Assembly (NCBI GenBank): GCA_963682085.1
Contig: OY821614.1
Coordinates: forward strand, 620,001 to 684,000
Length of the DNA: 64,000 nt
Direction: 5' to 3'
Source of the DNA: Thiodubiliella sp900128405
Lineage (GTDB): Bacteria > Pseudomonadota > Gammaproteobacteria > PS1 > Pseudothioglobaceae
The notes beneath the pieces were generated by a model. The model was not told the DNA's origin and did not search any database. It worked only from the letters and a program-made list of their open reading frames with translations. Made by a program: the position numbers and the translations under genes. Below, piece after piece: positions 55,727-64,000 of this stretch. Position 1 is the first letter of the stretch. Every line of letters begins with the position of its first letter.

Positions 55727-56344
55727 ATGCTAACAATCGCATTATCCAAAGGTAGAATTCTCGAGCAAACCTTGCCACTATTAAAAAAAGCAGGGCTAGA
55801 AATTGCCGACACAGAGCTAAACTCCAGAAAACTGATTCTGGACACCAATTTTGACGACATTAAAGTCATTGTCATTCGTGCCACTGATGTCCCTGTGTTT
55901 GTGCAACACGGTGCGGCAGATATGGGTATTGCTGGCAAAGATGTGCTATTGGAACACGGTGCTAATGGCTTATTTGAGTTACTAGATTTGGGCATTGCCA
56001 AATGTAAATTAATGGTAGCAGCCAGTGATGAAAACCAACTAAAGCAAGACACTTTAAAAATTGCCACCAAATATGTCAATTCAGCCAAACAGTATTTTGA
56101 AGCCAAAAGCCAGCAAATTGAGATTATCAAACTGTATGGGGCAATGGAACTCGCCCCTGTCGTTGGTTTAGCACATTGCATTGTTGATTTAGTTGATACT
56201 GGCAATACGCTCAAGGCAAATGGACTTATGCCACTTGAACATATTAAAGATATCAGCTCTCGCTTGGTGGTTAATACCGCCTCATTTAAAACCAAAAACA
56301 CTCAAATTAAATCTTGGATTTGCAATATTGAGAAAAACTTATGA
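55727..56344 (+). CDS. hisG: ATP phosphoribosyltransferase, short form
   Basis: This 205-residue enzyme catalyses the first step of histidine synthesis. It is the short form, without the C-terminal regulatory domain, and therefore normally needs the HisZ partner for activity and feedback control. Matching segments are LSKGRILEQTLPLL, DVPVFVQHGAADMGIAGKD and the PRPP loop DLVDTGNTLKANGL. hisZ is not in the window. It overlaps hisD by 4 bp. Confidence 0.95.
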   Translation: MLTIALSKGRILEQTLPLLKKAGLEIADTELNSRKLILDTNFDDIKVIVIRATDVPVFVQHGAADMGIAGKDVLLEHGANGLFELLDLGIAKCKLMVAASDENQLKQDTLKIATKYVNSAKQYFEAKSQQIEIIKLYGAMELAPVVGLAHCIVDLVDTGNTLKANGLMPLEHIKDISSRLVVNTASFKTKNTQIKSWICNIEKNL

Positions 56345-57636
56345 TTACTAAGTTGGTATCCACACAAGTTGATTTTCAAAAAAGACTATCTTCATTGCTT
56401 GCTTGGGATAGTGTTTCTAATAAACAAGTTACACAAACAGTTGATGACATTATTGCCAAAATTCGTAGCAACGGCGACAGTGCTTTAGTGGATTATACGA
56501 ATACATTTGATGAAATGAATGCCACCAGCATGAAGGAATTAACCATTAAATTGCCTGCCCTTAAACAGGCCTTTGACACGCTGAATGAAAAGCAAAAATC
56601 TGCATTGACAATTGCAGCAGACCGAGTGCGTTTTTATCATGAAAAGCAAAAGCAAAGCACTTGGACTTACACCGAAGATGACGGCACAATGTTGGGGCAA
56701 AAAATCACCCCGCTTGATCGTGTAGGTTTATATGTACCGGGTGGCAAAGCAGCCTACCCTTCTTCTGTGCTAATGAACGCCATCCCTGCCAAAGTGGCTG
56801 GCGTGCAAGATTTAATCATGGTGGTGCCCACACCAAATGGTGTTACCAACTCGTTAGTGCTAGCCGCAGCTTATATTTCAGGCGTTACTCAAGTCTTTAC
56901 TGTGGGTGGTGCACAAGCAATAGCAGCCCTTGCTTATGGCACAAAAACCATACCAAAAGTAGATAAAATTGTTGGCCCTGGCAATATATATGTCGCCACT
57001 GCCAAGCGTGCTGTTTTTGGGCAGGTCGGCATTGATATGATTGCAGGTCCCAGTGAAATTTTAATTATTTGTGATGGCAAAACCAACCCCGATTGGATCG
57101 CTATGGATTTGTTTTCTCAAGCAGAACACGATGAAGATGCGCAATCGATTTTACTCTGTCCCGATGCCGATTTTATCAGCCAAGTTGAAAAAAGCATCGC
57201 TAAATTACTACCCACCATGGACAGAAAAGCCATCATTAAAACAGCACTTGCAAACCGTGGTGCACTCATTCACACCAAAGATATGAATGAAGCTATCACT
57301 TTATCCAACCAAATTGCCCCCGAACATTTAGAGCTATCTGTTGAAAATCCACAAGACATGTTAGACAGTATTCAACACGCAGGTGCAATTTTTATGGGTC
57401 GCCACACTTGCGAATCCTTAGGAGATTATTGTGCAGGGCCTAACCATGTTCTACCCACCTCAGGCACCGCTCGTTTTTCATCCCCACTTGGTGTTTATGA
57501 CTTTCAAAAAAAATCCAGTTTAATTATGGTCTCCGATCAAGGTGCCAACACACTGGGTGAAATCGCTGCTATCTTAGCTGACGGTGAAGGCTTACAGGCA
57601 CACGCCCAATCTGCTAAATATAGAATAAATCATTAA
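56341..57636 (+). CDS. hisD: Histidinol dehydrogenase
   Basis: This 431-residue zinc enzyme performs the two-step NAD-dependent oxidation of histidinol to histidine. Signature segments are YVPGGKAAYPSSVLMNAIPA, VDKIVGPGNIYVATAKR, DMIAGPSEILI and GPNHVLPTSGTARFSSPL. Length is typical. It starts inside hisG (ATGA overlap). Confidence 0.97.
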   Translation: MITKLVSTQVDFQKRLSSLLAWDSVSNKQVTQTVDDIIAKIRSNGDSALVDYTNTFDEMNATSMKELTIKLPALKQAFDTLNEKQKSALTIAADRVRFYHEKQKQSTWTYTEDDGTMLGQKITPLDRVGLYVPGGKAAYPSSVLMNAIPAKVAGVQDLIMVVPTPNGVTNSLVLAAAYISGVTQVFTVGGAQAIAALAYGTKTIPKVDKIVGPGNIYVATAKRAVFGQVGIDMIAGPSEILIICDGKTNPDWIAMDLFSQAEHDEDAQSILLCPDADFISQVEKSIAKLLPTMDRKAIIKTALANRGALIHTKDMNEAITLSNQIAPEHLELSVENPQDMLDSIQHAGAIFMGRHTCESLGDYCAGPNHVLPTSGTARFSSPLGVYDFQKKSSLIMVSDQGANTLGEIAAILADGEGLQAHAQSAKYRINH

Positions 57637-57651
57637 TTCTTTAGCGTCAAA

Positions 57652-58443
57652 ATGACATTAACCCTCTATCAAATTGACGCTTTTGCGAGTAAATTATTTG
57701 AAGGTAATCCTGCAGCAATCTGTCCACTCGATAAGTGGCTACCCGATGAGCTTATGCAATCAATAGCAAGTGAAAACAATCTGTCTGAAACTGCATTTTT
57801 TGTCCCTATTGATTCAACTTATCAAATCAGATGGTTTACACCCGCTTGTGAGGTTGATTTATGCGGTCATGCTACACTTGCTGCCGCATTTGTATTATTC
57901 AATATTCTTAAATATCAACAAGATGAAATACAATTTTCATCCAAAAGTGGCATATTAACTGTTGTCAAAAATCAAAACTGGTTAGAAATGGATTTTCCAG
58001 CTCAATTACCGATACCATGCTCAACGCCTAAACAAATTTTAGAGGCGTTTTCAATAACACCCATCGCCTGCTTCAAATCTGAAGACTATGTTGTTGTTTT
58101 TGAAGATGAGCAAAGTATATTAGCTGCAAAACCAGATTTATCTTTATTGAGTCAATTAGATTTAAGGGGTGTTATTATCACTGCACGAGGGAGTGATTTT
58201 GATTTTGTCATTCGATTTTTTGCACCAAAATACGGTATCAATGAAGACCCCGTTACAGGCTCTGCATTTACTCAAGCCACACCATATTGGTCAAAACGAC
58301 TTAAAAAAAACAACCTAGTGGCAAAACAACTTTCAAAGCGAGGCGGCGAGATTAGATGTCAACTTTTAGGTCAAAGGGTAAAAATTTCTGGTAAAGCTAT
58401 AAAGTATATGACAGGCACTATTACCATTGTCGTCCCAACATAG
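57652..58443 (+). CDS. PhzF-family isomerase
   Basis: This 263-residue protein has the diaminopimelate-epimerase-like fold of PhzF. Catalytic Glu46 (NNLSETAFF), CGHATLAAA near residue 72 and EDPVTGSAFTQ near residue 200 are present. Members are mostly isomerases of unknown substrate; no phenazine genes are nearby. It begins 16 bp after hisD and may share its transcript. Confidence 0.88.
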   Translation: MTLTLYQIDAFASKLFEGNPAAICPLDKWLPDELMQSIASENNLSETAFFVPIDSTYQIRWFTPACEVDLCGHATLAAAFVLFNILKYQQDEIQFSSKSGILTVVKNQNWLEMDFPAQLPIPCSTPKQILEAFSITPIACFKSEDYVVVFEDEQSILAAKPDLSLLSQLDLRGVIITARGSDFDFVIRFFAPKYGINEDPVTGSAFTQATPYWSKRLKKNNLVAKQLSKRGGEIRCQLLGQRVKISGKAIKYMTGTITIVVPT

Positions 58444-58544
58444 CTAAATAAGAAAAAACTGCAATCAAACAAGTTTTACATAACACTGAATAACACCTGT
58501 CATCAAATCTTTCCACTATTAAAAATGATTTCTTATAAACAATA

Positions 58545-59954
58545 TTAAAACGGAAATTTATTGCCCATATTTGGCAGTTTCATTTTTGACAAATCAGGCA
58601 TACCACCCTCTTCACTTTGCATTCCCGCCATTTTAGCCATCATTTTTTGCATTTTTCCACCACTCATTTTTTTCATTTGTTTTTGCATTTTTTCAAATTG
58701 CTTAATCAGTTTATTGATGTCTTGTGGTTTCGTGCCAGAGCCTCTGGCGATACGGTTTTTACGCGAGCCTTTAATTAATTTAATATGGGTGCGTTCTTTG
58801 GGGGTCATTGAATTGATGATTGCTACCATTTTTTTGGTTTCCACTGAGCCTGTCATTTGATTTTTAACACTTTGTGGGATTTGCCCCATCCCTGGCATTT
58901 TATCCATCAAAGCTTCCACACCACCCATTTGCTCCATTTGCAAAAGTTGATCGCGCATATCTTCTAAATCAAACTGACCTTTTGCCATTTTTTTAGCAGA
59001 TTTTTCTGCTTTTTTACGGTCAACTTTTTGTTCAATTTCTTCAATTAACGATAAAACATCACCCATACCCAATAAGCGTGAAACAATTCTATCTGGATGA
59101 AATGGCTCTAGTGCATCGACTTTTTCACCTACCCCTAAAAACTTAATTGGCTTGCCTGTAATATGACGCACTGAAAGTGCTGCACCTCCTCTAGCATCAC
59201 CATCGGTTTTGGTTAAAATAACTCCTGTTAATGGCAACGCATCAGCAAAAGCTTTGGCAGTATGCGCCGCATCTTGACCTGTCATGGCATCCACTACAAA
59301 CAAGGTTTCAATTGGGTCAACTTGTTTTTGCAACGCTTGAATTTCAGCCATCATTTCGCTATCAATATGTAAGCGTCCTGCGGTATCTACCAATAACACA
59401 TCAAAAAATTGCTTTTGTGCATGTTTTTTAGCTTTGGCGACGATTTTTTCTGGCTTGTCATTAACACTAGATGGGAAAAAATCCACCTCCACTTGTTTTG
59501 CCAGCACTTCTAATTGTGTAATGGCTGCAGGGCGGTAAACATCAGCACTTACCAATAAAACTTTTTTATTTTCCCTCTCTTTTAAATAACGCGCTAACTT
59601 GGCAATTGAAGTGGTTTTACCCGCACCTTGTAAGCCAGCAACCATTACTACTGCAGGCGGTTGTGCCCTCAAATCTAGGGTTTTATTTTCACCACCAATA
59701 ATTTCAGTAAGCTCTGTTTCCACTAACTTGATAAAGGCTTGCGATGGATTAAGCCCTTCGCTAACTTTAAGCCCTAAAGCCTTTTCTTGCACTTTTTCAA
59801 GAAATATTTTAATAACTTCAAGCGCAACATCAGCCTCTAATAAGGCACGGCGCACCTCACGAATGGCATCTTTAATATTGGATTCTGAGAGCTTGCTCTT
59901 ACCTTGTAGGGTTTTAAAACTGTTGGCAAGGCGGTCGGTTAAGTTATCAAACAT
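58545..59954 (-). CDS. ffh: Signal recognition particle protein Ffh
   Basis: This 469-residue protein targets nascent inner-membrane proteins. It has an N domain, a GTPase G domain (GLQGAGKTTS, DTAGRLHID, TKTDGDARGG) and a methionine-rich M domain with KLIKGSRKNRIARGSG that binds 4.5S RNA and signal sequences. The 4.5S RNA gene is not seen in this window. It is divergent from ypjD (63 bp between starts). Confidence 0.97.
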   Translation of the reverse strand: MFDNLTDRLANSFKTLQGKSKLSESNIKDAIREVRRALLEADVALEVIKIFLEKVQEKALGLKVSEGLNPSQAFIKLVETELTEIIGGENKTLDLRAQPPAVVMVAGLQGAGKTTSIAKLARYLKERENKKVLLVSADVYRPAAITQLEVLAKQVEVDFFPSSVNDKPEKIVAKAKKHAQKQFFDVLLVDTAGRLHIDSEMMAEIQALQKQVDPIETLFVVDAMTGQDAAHTAKAFADALPLTGVILTKTDGDARGGAALSVRHITGKPIKFLGVGEKVDALEPFHPDRIVSRLLGMGDVLSLIEEIEQKVDRKKAEKSAKKMAKGQFDLEDMRDQLLQMEQMGGVEALMDKMPGMGQIPQSVKNQMTGSVETKKMVAIINSMTPKERTHIKLIKGSRKNRIARGSGTKPQDINKLIKQFEKMQKQMKKMSGGKMQKMMAKMAGMQSEEGGMPDLSKMKLPNMGNKFPF

Positions 59955-60017
59955 TTTTTCAATTAATAGTGTTAAAGTATCGTATTATAGTGCCTTGTTT
60001 TCATTCAAAAAATAATT

Positions 60018-60803
60018 ATGCTTTTATCTTACTTTGCAATTATCTCTTATTCGCTGGTAACCGCCCTGTTAATGCGTTTTTACACTAAAAACAATATTCG
60101 GCATCGGCATCAAAAAAGTATTTTTTTGCTACTCAGTTTTGCCATTATCGCACACGCCTTAACTTTTACCAATTTCTGGACGGCTGGCGGTGTGTTTTTT
60201 GGGTTAGCTAACAGCGCCTCTTTTGCTGCGTGGCTGGTAGCAGTTTTATTGTTCTTATCGTCTATTTCTAAACCCGTGCATGCACTCGGTATTTTGGTTT
60301 ATCCACTGGCCGCTTCATCACTATTATTTAGCGTCTTATTTCCCGACACCGCTGAAAAAATCATTCCTTTGAGTATTGCCTCACATGTATTTTTATCCAT
60401 CACTGCCTACGCCCTACTTGCCTTGTCGGTGTGTCAATCAGTATTATTAAAAATCCAAGAAAAACATTTACATGCCAAGAAAATTAATGGCTTTATCAAC
60501 AAATTACCACCACTACAAACCATGGAAGCCTTATTGTTTCAAAGTCTTAGAATTGGTTTTTATTTATTAACCTTATCCCTATTCACTGGGTTTATTTTTA
60601 TTGAAGATATATTTGCTCAACATCTGATTCACAAAACTATCCTTTCAATTATCGCTTGGATTATTTTTGCCACACTCATTTTTGGTAGAAAAGCCTTTGG
60701 CTGGCGTGGAAAACAAACTGTTACTGCCACACAAATTGGTTTTGGCATTCTGGTTCTTGCTTATTATGGATCCAAATTTGTACTAGAAAGACTTTTAAAT
60801 TAA
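60018..60803 (+). CDS. ypjD: CcsA/YpjD-type membrane protein
   Basis: This 261-residue inner-membrane protein has about eight hydrophobic helices and belongs to the cytochrome c assembly (CcsA/CcmC) superfamily. The family's core segment is seen around residues 115-140 (LSIASHVFLSITAYALLALS), and conserved His residues near the C-terminal helices fit haem ligation. The ffh/ypjD divergent pairing is common in gammaproteobacteria. Its exact role is poorly known; cytochrome or haem handling is inferred from the family. Confidence 0.88.
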   Translation: MLLSYFAIISYSLVTALLMRFYTKNNIRHRHQKSIFLLLSFAIIAHALTFTNFWTAGGVFFGLANSASFAAWLVAVLLFLSSISKPVHALGILVYPLAASSLLFSVLFPDTAEKIIPLSIASHVFLSITAYALLALSVCQSVLLKIQEKHLHAKKINGFINKLPPLQTMEALLFQSLRIGFYLLTLSLFTGFIFIEDIFAQHLIHKTILSIIAWIIFATLIFGRKAFGWRGKQTVTATQIGFGILVLAYYGSKFVLERLLN

Positions 60804-60872
60804 AATAGTTTACATACAAAGAAATTTTGAATTTATAATGGCCGAGAAAATTTTACAACTCTATAAAAAACT

Positions 60873-61883
60873 ATGAAATCTATAAAAAAAATTATCTATG
60901 TATTAATATTCCAATCATTATTATTCGCCCCGTCAATGGTCAAAGCTTACGGGTTAGAAGGTCATTTAAGTATTTTAAATATTGCACTTGATCGACTTTC
61001 TGCAGAAAAACGAGCAAAAATCACTCCCTTGTTATCAGATATTCTTAATCAACTTGACGATTCTGAAAAGTCACTTGATCCCATCATATCCGCTAGCTGG
61101 TTAGACAATATGCATAATGTTGAAGTATTAAACAAAGCTCATTTTGCTGGTAGAGTAATACACAATCCTCAAAACATCCCTCTTCCAAAGAATGCAAATG
61201 AGGTTCTTTTTTACAAATTAGATATATATTGGAATCTTGAAGAGGTTTTATATGCATTCAAACAACACAACTTAGACCCAAAAAGCAATCCTCTTAGTAA
61301 GTTCAAACAATCTTACCTATTAATGTATCTAGTGCATTTAGTAGGTGATGCCCACCAGCCGCTACACATGACAGAGCCCCTATATAATGTTTATAAGACG
61401 GATAAAAATCTTTATGGAGAAACTTATGGTGGTAACTCAATTCTTGTTGATACATCTAAAGCTGGCAGATGTTTAAGAACGAAAAAATTGCATGCAATTT
61501 GGGATGGAATGGGGTGTTTAACCGATGCAGCAAGAAAACAATATCCGCCAAAAACAGGAACAGATCAGGAATATTTCATCAATGCAGAAAAGTTTTTTGC
61601 CAAAAATTTAGTTAAAGATTTTTCTGCAAATATAATAAAAAGTGCCACAATAGACCCTAAAAAATATCAAATGGGTTATGACACCAAGACTTGGATAAGT
61701 GATTTGCAGAAATTTGATGACGATGTATTTTCTGCTATAGATGCTGATATTGCCAAACTAAAACAAAGTTCAGATACGATAGTCTTAACTGATGATTACC
61801 TAAAAAATGTTGAGCAAACTACAATTAATTTAGTATATTTGGCAGGATTGCGCTTAGGTTATATCCTTAATTCTATATATTAA
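60873..61883 (+). CDS. Secreted S1/P1-type nuclease
   Basis: This 336-residue zinc nuclease family member has a signal peptide ending VKA, with predicted mature N-terminus Tyr26. Motifs in order: YGLEGH (positions of the N-terminal residue and His6 of S1/P1 enzymes), ASWLDNM (Asp ligand), HLVGDAHQPLH (about 157-167), GGN, and LHAIWDGMG. These are the zinc-site residues of the family, which cleaves single-stranded DNA/RNA and removes 3'-phosphates. Most members have Trp at the mature N-terminus, not Tyr. It could serve nucleotide or phosphate scavenging in the periplasm or outside. It has no operon partner and is followed by a very strong inverted repeat. Confidence 0.88.
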   Translation: MKSIKKIIYVLIFQSLLFAPSMVKAYGLEGHLSILNIALDRLSAEKRAKITPLLSDILNQLDDSEKSLDPIISASWLDNMHNVEVLNKAHFAGRVIHNPQNIPLPKNANEVLFYKLDIYWNLEEVLYAFKQHNLDPKSNPLSKFKQSYLLMYLVHLVGDAHQPLHMTEPLYNVYKTDKNLYGETYGGNSILVDTSKAGRCLRTKKLHAIWDGMGCLTDAARKQYPPKTGTDQEYFINAEKFFAKNLVKDFSANIIKSATIDPKKYQMGYDTKTWISDLQKFDDDVFSAIDADIAKLKQSSDTIVLTDDYLKNVEQTTINLVYLAGLRLGYILNSIY

Positions 61884-61932
61884 GAAATCCACATAGCACT
61901 TTAAACCCCTCGGGATTTATTGAAAAATCGTT

Positions 61933-61999
61933 AAAAAGTCAGTGCAACTCTTGCAGTATTATTTAATTCATAATACTGCAAGAGTTGCACTGACTTTTT
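61933..61999. repeat. Perfect 30-bp inverted repeat with 7-base loop
   Basis: The left arm 61933-61962 (AAAAAGTCAGTGCAACTCTT and ten more bases) pairs without mismatch with 61970-61999; the loop is TTAATTC. It ends in seven T on the plus strand, 50 bp after the nuclease stop, so it can act as a terminator in either direction. The arm is much longer than a typical terminator. Confidence 0.9.
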
Positions 62000-62161
62000 T
62001 TGTGATTCAGTTAAAATCTTTGTTGCCGCTTTACAACAATAGCAAGCTAAGTGAATTTAGTCATGCAAAATAGATGTATATAATCGTTTTTTCCAGTGTT
62101 TAAAATTAAATTTAACCCCTGCCTTGGAATAAATTTATGACAATGAATCTTACAGCTAGAA

Positions 62162-62195
62162 ACCTTTGTATGAATATTCATATTTATGCAAAGGT
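62162..62195. repeat. Dispersed repeat (CCTTTGTAT family), palindromic copy 4
   Basis: ACCTTTGTATGAATAT is followed by TC and then ATATTTATGCAAAGGT, its near-exact reverse complement. This copy may consist only of the two ends of the element. Confidence 0.75.
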
Positions 62196-62288
62196 CTCAC
62201 ATAAAGAGTATATTCATTGGGTAGTTAAAATTTTAGTCTTTTTGCCCCTCTAAAAAGGCACGAAAGTTTTTTTTAGCAAAAAAAAATC

Positions 62289-64000
62289 TCAGTCAATATG
62301 CAACACTGCCAAAAATGCCTCTTGCGGAATGTCCACCCTACCAACGCTACGCATACGCTTTTTGCCTTTTTTCTGTTTGTCAAGTAGTTTGCGTTTGCGA
62401 GAAACATCACCACCATAACATTTGGCAGTTACATTTTTTCTAAGAGCTTTGACATTGGTTCTGGCGATAACTTTCACACCGATACAAGCTTGAATGGCGA
62501 CATCGAACATTTGTCTTGGCACCAATTCTTTCATTTTTTCGGCAATTTCTCTGCCTTTACGCACTGAGTCTTCACGGTGAATAATTAAGGCTAAAGCGTC
62601 AACTGATTCTTGATTAATTTGAATATCTAGGCGGATTAAATCAGAGGCTTGATAGCGTGCAAATTGATAATCCATTGAGGCAAAACCTCGTGACACTGAT
62701 TTTAGTCTATCAAAGAAATCAAGCACTACTTCATTTAGTGGTAATTCATACACCATTGATACCTGTTTACCCATATAAGTTAAACTTTTTTGCACACCTC
62801 GCTTTGAAACGCACAAACTGATTACATTGCCAACAAACTCATCGGTAACCAAAATATTGGCAGTGATAATCGGCTCTCTAAACTCATCGATAAACTGATT
62901 TTCTGGCATTTTTGAAGGGCTATCTACCCGAATGGTATTGCCCTTGGTGTCTAAAATTTCATACACTACAGTGGGTGCGGTGGTGATTAAATCAAGATCG
63001 TATTCTCGCTCTAAGCGTTCTTGCACAATTTCCATATGCAATAAGCCTAAAAATCCAATGCGAAAGCCAAAACCAAGTGCATCAGAGTTTTCAGGCTCAT
63101 ATTGTAATGCTGCATCATTTAAACGCAGTTTTGCCAAGGCATCACGGAATTTTTCATAATCTTCGCCAGAAATTGGAAACAGTCCTGCAAATACACGGGG
63201 TTGCACGGGCTTAAAGCCCTCCAAAGGTTTGGAAACAGGGTTTTTAACACTGGTAATAGTGTCGCCGACTGGTGCACCATCAATATTTTTAATACTGGCA
63301 ATTAAAAAACCTACTTCCCCCGCTTTTAAACTGTCCGTTTTAAGGCGTTTGGGGGTAAACACGCCTACTTCTTCAACCAAATGTTCATTACCATTCGAGA
63401 AAATTTTAATTTTTGTTTTGGTTTTAATTTCCCCATCAATCACTCTAATCAACGACACCACACCTAAATAATTATCAAACCAAGAGTCAATAATTAAAGC
63501 TTTAATAGGTGCATCAACATTGCCCTCAGGTGCAGGGATTTTTTCCACAATCTGCTCTAAAATATCTTCAATACCGATTCCCGATTTAGCACTGGCATGC
63601 ACTGCATCTTGTGCTTCAACGCCAATCACATCTTCAATTTCATCCACTACTCGCTCAGGGTCTGCTGCTGGTAAGTCAATTTTATTCAGCACTGATACCA
63701 CCTCTAAACCTTGGTCAATGGCGGTATAACAATTGGCCACCGTTTGCGCTTCTACCCCTTGCGAGGCATCAACAATCAGCAATGCACCTTCGCAAGCAGA
63801 AAGTGAGCGAGAAACTTCATAAGAAAAATCCACATGTCCCGGTGTGTCAATAAAATTTAATTGATAAGTTTCACCATTTTTAGACTTATAATCTAACGAA
63901 ACACTTTGTGATTTAATGGTGATACCTCGCTCCTTTTCAATGTCCATAGAATCCAGCACTTGAGCAGACATTTCTCGATCGCTTAAACCGCCACAAAACT
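62289..64000 (-). CDS. lepA: Elongation factor 4 (LepA), N-terminus outside window
   Basis: This is a GTPase that acts on stalled ribosomes. The frame is open to the last base; the codons before the first in-window Met read FCGGLSDRE and then MSAQVLDSMDIEKERGIT, the normal LepA switch region, so roughly 30 N-terminal residues including the P-loop lie beyond the edge. Visible are DTPGHVDFSYEVSRSLSACE, NKIDLP, the LepA-specific C-terminal domain (CYGGDVSRKRKLLDKQKKGK) and the ending VDIPQEAFLAVLHID. The visible part is about 570 residues. Confidence 0.96.
   Translation of the reverse strand, partial: FCGGLSDREMSAQVLDSMDIEKERGITIKSQSVSLDYKSKNGETYQLNFIDTPGHVDFSYEVSRSLSACEGALLIVDASQGVEAQTVANCYTAIDQGLEVVSVLNKIDLPAADPERVVDEIEDVIGVEAQDAVHASAKSGIGIEDILEQIVEKIPAPEGNVDAPIKALIIDSWFDNYLGVVSLIRVIDGEIKTKTKIKIFSNGNEHLVEEVGVFTPKRLKTDSLKAGEVGFLIASIKNIDGAPVGDTITSVKNPVSKPLEGFKPVQPRVFAGLFPISGEDYEKFRDALAKLRLNDAALQYEPENSDALGFGFRIGFLGLLHMEIVQERLEREYDLDLITTAPTVVYEILDTKGNTIRVDSPSKMPENQFIDEFREPIITANILVTDEFVGNVISLCVSKRGVQKSLTYMGKQVSMVYELPLNEVVLDFFDRLKSVSRGFASMDYQFARYQASDLIRLDIQINQESVDALALIIHREDSVRKGREIAEKMKELVPRQMFDVAIQACIGVKVIARTNVKALRKNVTAKCYGGDVSRKRKLLDKQKKGKKRMRSVGRVDIPQEAFLAVLHID

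Larger units (their letters stand above)
61884..62288. other. Intergenic region between nuclease and lepA 3' ends
   Basis: This 405-bp convergent region holds the perfect inverted repeat and one dispersed-repeat copy. No coding frame is seen. Confidence 0.6.

Noticed and set aside
55714..56301. 195-codon minus-strand frame opposite hisG
   Set aside because: hisG is unambiguous; the antisense product is Ser/Leu-rich shadow.
59599..60015. 138-codon plus-strand frame opposite the start of ffh
   Set aside because: Antisense shadow of the conserved ffh GTPase domain.

Overview
The window is AT-rich DNA from what looks like a sulfur-oxidising gammaproteobacterium. Gene content and order (tolB-pal, bamD, murA-hisG-hisD, an ffh/ypjD pair, spoT, a short-form hisG, a DsrE-like protein, a small Asn/Gly/Tyr-rich secreted protein resembling sulfur globule proteins, aapJQMP amino-acid uptake) fit the SUP05/Thioglobus group. 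That group includes thiotrophic symbionts of deep-sea mussels, which are known to carry large toxin-related genes. The lineage is inferred from gene content; no rRNA marker is present.

Positions 1-22740 hold a toxin export locus. A giant MARTX-type protein gene is open at the left window edge, so its 5' end is missing. It is followed by a 98-residue gene and then rtxB, rtxD and rtxE, the two-ATPase type I secretion system typical of MARTX toxins. The visible toxin is unusual. Most of it is a tandem array of C80 (cysteine protease domain) folds arranged in a unit of about 3.13 kb, present four times plus a partial fifth. Each unit has one C80-like domain in which the catalytic His position reads Tyr, two with an intact His/Cys pair, and two that look like decayed copies. 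Normal MARTX toxins carry one such domain, used for autoprocessing. The C-terminal glycine-rich repeats and terminal region are standard MARTX.

Positions 22741-26490 are a gene-poor accessory stretch. It has two related palindromic elements flanking an unidentified gene, a frameshifted remnant, a small secreted protein whose gene contains a perfect hairpin, and degenerate DNA.

Positions 26491-46362 are mostly housekeeping: an iron-sulfur flavoprotein reductase, thioredoxin-hemH, the aap transporter with a terminator after aapJ, a glutamine-dependent NAD synthetase fused to an N-terminal HTH domain, tRNA-Pro(GGG), a DsrE-like gene whose signal peptide is in another frame, pabB, pal, tolB, iscX, spoT, bamD, an MFS transporter, ssb, a HIT protein and the sulfur-globule-like protein.

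Positions 46581-64000 hold metH, an unusual 413-residue deaminase-fold protein, a 58-residue membrane protein beside uvrC, mlaC-murA-hisG-hisD-phzF, ffh, ypjD, an S1/P1 nuclease and lepA, which is truncated by the right edge. A dispersed repeat whose end resembles ACCTTTGTATAAATAT occurs four times between these genes, and a perfect 30-bp inverted repeat follows the nuclease gene.
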